7,529 nucleotides of DNA from an uncultured Collinsella sp. (lineage in GTDB: Bacteria > Actinomycetota > Coriobacteriia > Coriobacteriales > Coriobacteriaceae): the NCBI GenBank assembly GCA_902491055.1, contig CABUGI010000090.1, positions 1-7,529 of the forward strand. Reading direction: 5' to 3'. Both the position numbers and the translations under genes were made by a program. Below are positions 1-4,609 of the stretch, in pieces (the first letter of the stretch is position 1; each line of letters opens with the position of its first letter). The notes under the pieces are model-generated. The model had not been told where the DNA came from and ran no database searches. It worked only from the letters and a program-made list of their open reading frames with translations.

Positions 1-230
1 AGCCGTACGCGCTCACCAAGCGCCGCAACACGACCTACCTGGCCGGGCTCGATCCACATGCACGCGAGGAGCGCCGCGCCCAGATGCTCGCCGCCACGCC
101 CGGTGAGCTTCGCTCGCTCGGTGCCGACGTGACGCGCATTGCGGCCGAATCGCCAACCTGTGTTTTTGGCGGCCGCGACGTCATCGCCAAGAGCAACGCC
201 GGCTTTAACGTAGTCGACCTGCTGGGCTAA
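1..230 (+). CDS. C-terminal end of an M16C-like (insulinase family) metallopeptidase, partial
   Basis: Only the last 75 residues are present. The reading frame enters at base 3 and stops with TAA at 228-230. The visible protein starts PYALTKRRNTTYLAGLD and ends NAGFNVVDLLG. The tail has the look of the last domain of presequence-protease-like M16C peptidases: a helix of the type RAQMLAATPGELRSLGADV, then a short strand (CVFGG) and a closing segment. In that family the catalytic HxxEH zinc site lies in the N-terminal half, which is outside the window, so activity cannot be judged. These enzymes degrade peptides inside a two-half chamber. The gene is followed within 5 bases by a strong terminator, so it ends its transcript. 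The family call rests on resemblance of a short tail and could be wrong; the frame itself is secure. Confidence 0.6.
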   Translation, partial: PYALTKRRNTTYLAGLDPHAREERRAQMLAATPGELRSLGADVTRIAAESPTCVFGGRDVIAKSNAGFNVVDLLG

Positions 231-234
231 CCAC

Positions 235-279
235 AAAGGTAGATTTTTAGGACATGCCTGAAAATCTACCTTTTCTTTT
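235..279 (+). terminator. Intrinsic terminator after the M16-like gene
   Basis: Bases 235-251 pair with 257-273 over 17 base pairs with one G-T wobble, around the 5-base loop ACATG. The downstream run TTTTCTTTT (271-279) gives the U-tract. The A-rich left edge means the hairpin could also stop transcription from the other strand. A degenerate relative of this hairpin occurs inverted at 2275-2311. Confidence 0.9.
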
Positions 280-331
280 GCCGCGGACCGGTCAGGTGAT
301 CCGGCTTCGGCCCGCCCCGTCCCACCGGTTT

Positions 332-388
332 GTCTAAATCTGTAACATCTAGGCGGCAATATTGGCCCCAGATGTTACAAATCGAGAC
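332..388. repeat. Palindromic repeat unit 1 (57 bp)
   Basis: The left arm begins GTCTAAATCTGTAACATCT and the right arm ends TGTTACAAATCGAGAC. The inner ten bases TGTAACATCT (341-350) pair perfectly with AGATGTTACA (370-379), and the outer GTCT pairs with AGAC. The loop contains the palindrome AATATT. It aligns without gaps to the unit at 413-469. There is no T-run, so it is not a simple terminator. Confidence 0.8.
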
Positions 389-412
389 GTTTCCGAATGG
401 CGCCGCCCCTTT

Positions 413-469
413 GTCTCAATCTGTAACAGCTAGGCCCATTTTTGCCGAGTTACTGTTACAGATCGAGAC
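413..469. repeat. Palindromic repeat unit 2 (57 bp)
   Basis: The arms GTCTCAATCTGTAACAG and CTGTTACAGATCGAGAC pair with a single mismatch. Including the flanking TTT and AAA (410-412, 470-472) the stem is 20 bp with 19 matches. An inner stem CTAGGC/GCCGAG (430-435/444-449, one mismatch) extends it. Compared with unit 1, 21 of the first 23 and 15 of the last 16 bases are identical, while the middle is unrelated in sequence. Unit starts are exactly 81 bp apart and both units lie in the same orientation. Confidence 0.85.
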
Positions 470-534
470 AAACCGCCGCAGACACCCGCTCTTCGTCAAA
501 ACCACCACGAAGGTTTCCACGAACTGCCCCCCCT

Positions 535-558
535 TGCGATGGTTTGTGCGATGGTTTG
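535..558. repeat. Exact 12-bp tandem duplication TGCGATGGTTTG
   Basis: TGCGATGGTTTG occurs twice back to back (535-546 and 547-558) with no mismatch. It lies between the palindromic units and the 575-613 hairpin, upstream of the cyclo-ligase gene. It could be a slippage duplication or paired binding sites; nothing in the window decides this. Confidence 0.8.
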
Positions 559-574
559 GGTATTTGCCCAGATA

Positions 575-613
575 AAACCTGCCAAAATAAACCTGTCCCT
601 TTTTGGCAGGTTT
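575..613. repeat. Perfect 13-bp inverted repeat in the cyclo-ligase leader
   Basis: AAACCTGCCAAAA (575-587) pairs perfectly with TTTTGGCAGGTTT (601-613) around a 13-base loop. The loop repeats the motif AAACCTG (589-595), 14 bases after its first copy. The hairpin ends 3 bases before the ribosome binding site at 617-624, so in the mRNA it would stack directly next to the translation start region. No U-run follows on the plus strand, which argues against a terminator acting before the gene. Confidence 0.75.
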
Positions 614-629
614 GCTAGAGGAGGTTGGG

Positions 630-1226
630 ATGGATAAGGTTGAGCTGCGACGGGCGGTGATTGCTCGGCGCGATGCGATTGATTTGGATGTGCGTGCTGC
701 GAAGTCTGCCGTTATCTGTGCGCGGCTTGTTGAGCTGTTGGATCGCTTGGATGCCGCGGCGCCGCACACCGTTGCCGTCTATGCCGCGATGGGTTCCGAA
801 GTCGACCCAGCCGCGTTTGCCGCAGCTGCCGCCAAACGCGGCTGGCGCGTGGCCTATCCGTGCATGCTCTCGGCAGCCGAAGCCGCAGCTTGTGGCCAGC
901 GCATGTGCATGCGGGCAGTTGCTGCCGGCGACGCGGACGCGGCCCCGTTTATCGCCCACCCCACGCAGGCCTTTGCGGCCACGGACATCGACAGCAACCG
1001 CTTCCCTATCGTCCCTGCCGAAGCACTCGACATGATCGTCGTGCCGCTCGTGGCCTTCGACCAAACCGGCGCGCGCCTGGGCTACGGCGGCGGTTGTTAC
1101 GACCGCTACCTGCCTATGCTCTCGCCCGCATGCCAAATCATCGGCATCGCCTTTGACGAGCAGCGTGTCGACCACGTTCCCACCGACGCCCACGACCTGC
1201 CGCTACCCCACATCATCAGCGCCTAA
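630..1226 (+). CDS. 5-formyltetrahydrofolate cyclo-ligase (MTHFS / YgfA family)
   Basis: A 198-residue protein, normal length for the family. It catalyses the ATP-dependent conversion of 5-formyl-THF to 5,10-methenyl-THF, returning stored folate to cytoplasmic one-carbon metabolism. The N-terminus has the typical basic helix (KVELRRAVIARRDA), followed by the VAVYAAMGSEVDP strand-turn that contacts substrate in this family. The signature loop LGYGGGCYDRYLP covers residues 150-162; most members have Tyr where this one has Cys (GYGGG-C-YDRY). The C-terminus carries the expected strand IIGIAFDEQRVDHVP and HD segment. ATG 630 is preferred because AGAGGAGG (617-624) sits 5 bases before it; an in-frame TTG at 603 lies inside the hairpin and has no such site. 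It converges on metA with a 23-base gap and no visible terminator between them. The first 41 codons use noticeably more A/T-ending codons (18) than those following. Confidence 0.93.
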   Translation: MDKVELRRAVIARRDAIDLDVRAAKSAVICARLVELLDRLDAAAPHTVAVYAAMGSEVDPAAFAAAAAKRGWRVAYPCMLSAAEAAACGQRMCMRAVAAGDADAAPFIAHPTQAFAATDIDSNRFPIVPAEALDMIVVPLVAFDQTGARLGYGGGCYDRYLPMLSPACQIIGIAFDEQRVDHVPTDAHDLPLPHIISA

Positions 1227-1249
1227 CGGCTGGTGCACCTCCCGGCGGC

Positions 1250-2176
1250 CTAGTGCTCCTCGCCGGCGCGGGCCAGGTCGTAGGGCGTGGTCTGGTAGAC
1301 GTAGTAGTTGAGCCAGTTGGTGTAGAACAGCTGAGCCTGGCTGCGCCAGACGTTGCGCGGCTCGGCGGTGGGGTCGTCACCCGGAAAGTAGTGCGCCGGC
1401 ACCTGAGGGTTGAGGCCGCGCTTCACGTCGCGCTCGTACTCCAGGCGCAGCGTGTCGGTATCGTACTCGGGGTGACCAAAGACAAAGAAGCGACGGCTGT
1501 CGGTCGACTTGACGATGTACAGGCCCACCTCGTCGGACACGGCCACGACCTCAAGCTGCGGCTCGGCCTCCACGTCCTCGCGGCGCACATCGGTGTTGCG
1601 CGAATGCACGGCATAGAAACGGTCGTCAAAGCCACGGACCAGCGGGCTTTGCGGCTTCACCAGATAATGCTCGAACACGCCACTCGCCTTTGCCGGCAGG
1701 TCGTGCTTCTGAATACCGTAATGATGGTACAGGCCGGCCTGCGCGCCCCAGCAAATGTGCAGCGTAGAGTGTACGTGCGTGGTGGACCAATCCATGATCT
1801 GGCAGAGCTCGGGCCAGTAGTCGACCTCCTCGAACGGCATCTGCTCCACCGGGGCACCCGTGATGATCAGGCCGTCGTAGTGGATGTCGCGGATGTCGTC
1901 GAACGTGCGGTAGAACGTCTCCAGATGGCCGGCGCTCACATGCGTGGCCTCGTGCGTTTTGGTGCGCAGCAGGTCCACCTCCACCTGCAGCGGCGTGTTG
2001 GAGAGCTTGCGCATGATCTGCGTCTCGGTGGCGATCTTGGTGGGCATGAGGTTGAGGATGAGCACGCGCAGCGGGCGGATGTCTTGGTGCAGCGCGCGGT
2101 ACTCGGTCATGACAAAGATGTTCTCGCTCTCGAGCTGCGCGGCAGCAGGGAGGGCGTCGGGGATGCGAATGGGCAT
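1250..2176 (-). CDS. metA: Homoserine O-acetyltransferase, MetA type
   Basis: A 308-residue cytoplasmic enzyme that acylates the hydroxyl of L-homoserine, the first committed step of methionine synthesis. The glutamine-amidotransferase-like fold is evident: catalytic Cys142 in ICWGAQAG, and His235 and Glu237 in FGHPEYD, all at the family's usual numbers. Residue 111 is Glu (ITGAPVEQ, 105-112). In characterised MetA proteins Glu111 goes with acetyl-CoA use and Gly111 with succinyl-CoA use, so the product is most likely O-acetylhomoserine; databases often label such proteins succinyltransferase by default. The segment VEQMPFEEVDYWPEL is also of the Bacillus/Clostridium type. The start at 2176 is supported by AAGGAG (2182-2187 on the minus strand), 5 bases upstream. 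No other methionine gene adjoins it, so it appears to be a single-gene unit divergent from the dehydrogenase at 2387. I see no SAM riboswitch or T-box in the 210-base divergent gap. Confidence 0.95.
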   Translation of the reverse strand: MPIRIPDALPAAAQLESENIFVMTEYRALHQDIRPLRVLILNLMPTKIATETQIMRKLSNTPLQVEVDLLRTKTHEATHVSAGHLETFYRTFDDIRDIHYDGLIITGAPVEQMPFEEVDYWPELCQIMDWSTTHVHSTLHICWGAQAGLYHHYGIQKHDLPAKASGVFEHYLVKPQSPLVRGFDDRFYAVHSRNTDVRREDVEAEPQLEVVAVSDEVGLYIVKSTDSRRFFVFGHPEYDTDTLRLEYERDVKRGLNPQVPAHYFPGDDPTAEPRNVWRSQAQLFYTNWLNYYVYQTTPYDLARAGEEH

Positions 2177-2386
2177 GGATGCTCCTTACGAATCAGTTGC
2201 AGTTATGGTACAACGAGCGGCCCCATCCGCGCGAGCATATCGCCCAGCGATGCCGTCAGCGGCCCAAATCACTCCAAAAGTAGAGATTAAGGCATACCCA
2301 AAAATCTATGGCGCTTTAGCCTAGCAAAGTGGCAGCAGGACGTTACAATGGTTCGACGCGAAAAACTCGGCCGAAAGGATGCATAT
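2177..2386. promoter_or_regulatory. Divergent intergenic region between metA and the dehydrogenase gene
   Basis: This 210-base gap must carry promoters for both genes. On the plus strand TACAAT (2344-2349) is a good -10 candidate for the dehydrogenase, with no strong -35 at proper spacing (CTAGCA at 2321-2326 would be 17 bp away). It overlaps an upstream in-frame ATG, which favours translation from 2387. For metA I find a ribosome binding site but no clear promoter. A degenerate copy of the 235-279 hairpin lies at 2275-2311. Confidence 0.4.
2275..2311 (-). repeat. Degenerate inverted copy of the 235-279 terminator-like sequence
   Basis: Read on the minus strand this segment gives TAGATTTTTGGG, then TATGCCT, then TCTAC and TTTT. 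The terminator at 235-279 reads TAGATTTTTAGG, CATGCCT, TCTACC, TTTT in the same order. The copy has lost part of its pairing (only short arms such as AGATT/AATCT remain), so it is probably not an efficient terminator. The likeness could be shared ancestry as a dispersed element or convergence of A/T-rich hairpins. Confidence 0.45.
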
Positions 2387-3364
2387 ATGTACCAGACGCG
2401 TAAGATCGGTGTGGTCGGCCAGGGCCACGTAGGAGCACATGTTGCCAACAGTCTGCTCATGCAGGGCATTGCCGATGAGCTGTACCTGTGCGATATCAAC
2501 GAGGCCAAGGTGACGTCCGAGGTCCAGGACCTGCGCGACTCCCTTTCGTTTGTCCCGTACAACACCAAGATCGTCAACTGCTACGACCACTACGAGGAGC
2601 TTGCCTGCTGCGACGTCATCGTCAACGCCGCCGGCAAGGTCGCGCTGGCCGCCGGCAACCGCGACGGCGAGCTGTTCTTTACCACCGACGCCGCCCGCAC
2701 CTTTGCCAAGCGCATCGTCGACGCCGGCTTTGACGGCATCTTCGTGAGCATCTCCAACCCCTGCGACGTCGTGTGCACCGAGCTGCGGCACCTGACCGGC
2801 TACGATCCCAAGAAGATCATCGGCTCGGGCTGCGGCCTGGACTCCGCCCGCCTGCGCACCGAGATCTCCAAGAAGGTCGGCGTGAGCCCCAAGTCCATCG
2901 ACGCCTACATGATCGGCGAGCACGGCTTTAGCCAGCTTGCCGCCTTTAAGGCCGCAACCATCGCCGGTAAGAGCCTCAACGAACTTCAGGCCGAGAACCC
3001 TGACAAGTACGCCTTTGACCACATGGAGGTCGAGGAACTCGCACGCAAGGGCGGCTACGTAACCTACCAGGGCAAGCAGTGCACCGAGTACGCCGTTGCC
3101 AACTCCGCCGCGCGCGTCTGCGCCGCTGTGTTACACAACGAGCATGCCGTGCTTTCGGCCTCCACGCTTATGACCGGCCAGTATGGCGAGGAGGGCATCT
3201 TTACCTCCCTGCCGTGCGTGATCGGTGCCGAGGGCGTCGAGGAGGTCTACACGCTCGACCTGTCCGAGCACGAGCTCGAGGGCTTCCACAAGAGCTGCCA
3301 GCACATCCGCGATAACATCGCCCAGCTCGACTGGTGGGATGCCGAGGCCTACGACGCCAAGTAA
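2387..3364 (+). CDS. NAD-dependent L-2-hydroxyacid dehydrogenase (L-lactate / L-2-hydroxyisocaproate dehydrogenase family)
   Basis: A 325-residue lactate/malate-superfamily enzyme that interconverts a 2-oxoacid and the L-2-hydroxyacid with NAD(H). The Rossmann loop is GQGHVG (11-16), and Asp36 after strand two (LCDIN) indicates NAD rather than NADP. The catalytic set is present: His178 in GEHGFSQ, Asp152 and Arg155 in GLDSARLR, and Arg92 in GNRDGELF on the mobile loop. The phrases SNPCDVV, GEHGFSQ and ARKGG...GK match L-2-hydroxyisocaproate dehydrogenases better than classical lactate dehydrogenases. The substrate loop before Arg92 appears about four residues shorter than in the Lactobacillus-type enzyme as I recall it, so the substrate (pyruvate, branched or aromatic 2-oxoacids) is open. 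ATG 2387 is chosen because GAAAGGA (2373-2379) lies 7 bases upstream and the Rossmann strand begins normally after it; the in-frame ATG at 2348 lacks a site and overlaps a -10-like TACAAT. It ends 41 bases before a strong terminator. Confidence 0.88.
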   Translation: MYQTRKIGVVGQGHVGAHVANSLLMQGIADELYLCDINEAKVTSEVQDLRDSLSFVPYNTKIVNCYDHYEELACCDVIVNAAGKVALAAGNRDGELFFTTDAARTFAKRIVDAGFDGIFVSISNPCDVVCTELRHLTGYDPKKIIGSGCGLDSARLRTEISKKVGVSPKSIDAYMIGEHGFSQLAAFKAATIAGKSLNELQAENPDKYAFDHMEVEELARKGGYVTYQGKQCTEYAVANSAARVCAAVLHNEHAVLSASTLMTGQYGEEGIFTSLPCVIGAEGVEEVYTLDLSEHELEGFHKSCQHIRDNIAQLDWWDAEAYDAK

Positions 3365-3405
3365 GCGTCGGTTGCCGCGACACCTCGCTCATACGGACGC
3401 CATGC

Positions 3406-3447
3406 AAAGCGGGCCGCGCCGGAAATCCCCGGCGCGGCCCGCTTTTT
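3406..3447 (+). terminator. GC-rich intrinsic terminator, possibly bidirectional
   Basis: AAAGCGGGCCGCGCCGG (3406-3422) pairs perfectly with CCGGCGCGGCCCGCTTT (3429-3445) around the loop AAATCC, followed by TTTTT (3443-3447). It ends the dehydrogenase transcript. In the opposite direction it lies about 50 bases past the SIS gene stop and could terminate that transcript too, though with only a three-base U-run. Confidence 0.93.
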
Positions 3448-3496
3448 GACTCATGTGGCCCGCTTGCGAATCGAAGGTGAATGCTTTTCCCGTTAC

Positions 3497-4465
3497 CTAG
3501 TACTGCTCGATGCCCATGTAGCGACGAATCTCGGGGCTGTGGTCGAACACCTTGCCGCGGGCGGCACGCAGCTCGCAGCTCATCGCGTAGAAGAAGATCG
3601 GCTCCAGGTACGAACGCACGCTGGCAGGCACTTCACCCACGCCGTACTCGAGCGCATCGAGCACCATGACGGTATCGGTGTGCGTGTTGAGGAACGCAAG
3701 AGCGCGCTCCTCCATGGGGCGGCACTCGCCCGATCCGAGCTGCACAAAGTAGAACACGCCGGGCTCGGTGGCTTCGAACGGGCCATGGAAGTACTCGCCG
3801 GAGTGGATGTAGCAGCAGTGCTGCCACTGCATCTCCATGAGCGAGCAAATCGCCATGGCATAGGTCTGGCTAAAGTTGGGACCGGAGCCCAGGATATAGA
3901 AAAACTTGTGCTGCTGGCAGAGCTCGGCAAAGCGGGCGCCCAGCTCGGCGTTGACCTTCTCACGGGCGGCGGGCAGCAGCGCATCCATCTGCTTGAGGCC
4001 CTCATACATGTCGGCGAGTGACTCGTAGCCTTCCTGCTGGTCGAGCAACTCGGCGGCGATCAGAGCGCCAATGCCCTGCGGCACCTCAGCCTGCGGCACG
4101 CCCTCGCCCCAGGGGTAGACCCAGGTGGCCCACTTGCCGTTGTCGATCTTGGAGCCCTCGCAGTCGGTGAGGGCAACGACCTCGGCACCGGCCGCCAGCG
4201 CCATCTCGCAGCCGTCGACGACCTCTTGCGTGTTGCCGCTGTGGCTGCAGGCAATAACGAGCGACTTCTCGCCAAGGCTCTTGGGGGCCATCAGGCAAAA
4301 CTCGCGTGCCGTGTAGACCGTCGAGGTAAACGTGGTGGCCTCGCGCTTGAGCAACTCGTTGGCCGGCATCAGGTCAATCATCGAACCGCCACAAGCAATC
4401 CAAAAGACACTCTCAATCTTACCCTTGCGCTCGATGATTTCCTGAACCAGATCATGTGCGTTCAT
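3497..4465 (-). CDS. SIS-domain sugar-phosphate isomerase/deglycase, FrlB/FraB-like
   Basis: A 322-residue protein with two SIS (sugar isomerase) domains, roughly 15-145 and 170-310. The first phosphosugar loop is IACGGSM (23-29) with the strand-turn IACSHSGNTQE (71-81); Ser/Thr residues there normally bind the sugar phosphate. The second domain holds MEMQWQHCCYIHSGEYFHGPFE (split: MEMQWQHCCY at 210-219, IHSGEYFHGPFE at 220-231), a hallmark of fructosamine-6-phosphate deglycases such as FrlB (fructoselysine-6-P) and FraB (fructose-asparagine-6-P). The end RRYMGIEQY also resembles them. Expected reaction: hydrolysis of a 6-phosphorylated Amadori compound to glucose-6-phosphate and an amine or amino acid. 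The glutaminase domain of GlmS is absent, so it is not GlmS. The start is backed by AAGGAGGAG (4473-4481, minus strand). It lies downstream of a GntR/UTRA regulator with its own promoter and paired operators. No sugar kinase or transporter is nearby, so the substrate cannot be named. Confidence 0.85.
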   Translation of the reverse strand: MNAHDLVQEIIERKGKIESVFWIACGGSMIDLMPANELLKREATTFTSTVYTAREFCLMAPKSLGEKSLVIACSHSGNTQEVVDGCEMALAAGAEVVALTDCEGSKIDNGKWATWVYPWGEGVPQAEVPQGIGALIAAELLDQQEGYESLADMYEGLKQMDALLPAAREKVNAELGARFAELCQQHKFFYILGSGPNFSQTYAMAICSLMEMQWQHCCYIHSGEYFHGPFEATEPGVFYFVQLGSGECRPMEERALAFLNTHTDTVMVLDALEYGVGEVPASVRSYLEPIFFYAMSCELRAARGKVFDHSPEIRRYMGIEQY

Positions 4466-4494
4466 GCTGATGCTCCTCCTTGTGGGGCGGCTTT

Positions 4495-4525
4495 GAACGA
4501 CGACAGCTCGTACCTGCTGTCGTTC
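4495..4525 (-). other. Hairpin in the 5' leader of the SIS gene
   Basis: GAACGA (4495-4500) pairs with TCGTTC (4520-4525), and CAG (4504-4506) with CTG (4517-4519), with a 3-base bulge; ACGACAG/CTGTCGT (4500-4506/4517-4523) is an alternative pairing. It would form near the 5' end of the mRNA if transcription starts near 4531, and it touches the last bases of operator A. No role can be assigned. Confidence 0.5.
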
Positions 4526-4538
4526 TATGTTGTCCTAT
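4522..4538 (-). promoter_or_regulatory. Operator A: paired ATAGRAC heptamers at the SIS promoter start
   Basis: On the minus strand the site reads ATAGGACAACATAGAAC, two heptamers (4538-4532 and 4528-4522) in direct orientation with a 10-bp period, one helical turn. It matches operator B at 16 of 17 positions. It begins at the edge of the predicted -10 and covers the expected start site, a classic repression position. The neighbouring GntR/UTRA protein is the likely binder (inference from proximity). Confidence 0.65.
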
Positions 4539-4566
4539 TTATAGCACGTGTAACAACGCCCGTGAA
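4538..4566 (-). promoter_or_regulatory. Promoter of the SIS gene (TTCACG - 17 bp - TATAAA)
   Basis: On the minus strand the -35 TTCACG (4566-4561) and the -10 TATAAA (4543-4538) are separated by exactly 17 bp. Transcription would start near 4531, leaving a leader of about 65 bases with a hairpin and a strong ribosome binding site. Flanking paired operators support the location. Confidence 0.6.
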
Positions 4567-4583
4567 GTCATCTCAGCAAATTT

Positions 4584-4600
4584 GTTCTATGTTGTTCTAT
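4584..4600 (-). promoter_or_regulatory. Operator B: second paired-heptamer site, 62 bp upstream of operator A
   Basis: The minus strand reads ATAGAACAACATAGAAC, with heptamers ATAGAAC at 4600-4594 and 4590-4584. It starts only 9 bases after the gntR stop codon. The 62-bp separation from operator A is close to six helical turns, placing both sites on the same DNA face and allowing a looped or cooperative complex around the promoter. Confidence 0.65.
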
Positions 4601-4609
4601 CTGTGGACG

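Larger units (their letters stand above)
280..629. other. 350-base intergenic stretch rich in repeats, no supported gene
   Basis: No reading frame here has a ribosome binding site together with recognisable protein character. The stretch holds two tandem palindromic units (332-388, 413-469), a 6-bp hairpin (CTTCGT 491-496 with ACGAAG 507-512), an exact 12-bp tandem duplication (535-558) and a perfect 13-bp hairpin (575-613). Its composition is less G/C-biased than the neighbouring genes. The promoter of the downstream folate gene must lie somewhere in it, but I see no convincing -35/-10 pair. Confidence 0.75.

Noticed and set aside
332..469. Repeats as a CRISPR array
   Set aside because: Only two units, each itself a long palindrome with a variable centre, and no further repeat-spacer periodicity or cas gene.
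330..575. Plus-strand open frame of 81 codons over the palindromic units
   Set aside because: It consists of the repeat arms translated; no ribosome binding site or protein-like pattern.
603..629. TTG at 603 as start of the cyclo-ligase
   Set aside because: It lies within the hairpin and its nine extra residues encode the ribosome binding site of ATG 630.
280..629. Tetrahydrofolate riboswitch before the folate gene
   Set aside because: The conserved THF-riboswitch core sequences are not visible; the spacer is explained better by palindromic repeats.
416..769. Minus-strand open frame of 117 codons
   Set aside because: It runs through the repeat-rich spacer and antisense into the cyclo-ligase gene and has no recognisable domain. 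It stays open mainly because of the repeats, and may be a spurious prediction wherever this spacer recurs.
1253..2290. Plus-strand open frame of 345 codons
   Set aside because: Antisense to metA, whose catalytic residues are all in place; no motif in this frame.
2348..2386. ATG at 2348 as start of the dehydrogenase
   Set aside because: No ribosome binding site; it overlaps the -10-like TACAAT; ATG 2387 has GAAAGGA at good spacing and fits the family N-terminus.
2177..2386. SAM riboswitch or T-box controlling metA
   Set aside because: No terminator/antiterminator pair, T-box sequence or SAM-I-like core in the minus-strand leader, and the ribosome binding site is simple.
3497..4465. GlmS (glucosamine-fructose-6-phosphate aminotransferase)
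   Set aside because: Only the two SIS domains are present at 322 residues; the N-terminal glutaminase domain with Cys1 is missing and the SGE-HGPFE segment fits deglycases.
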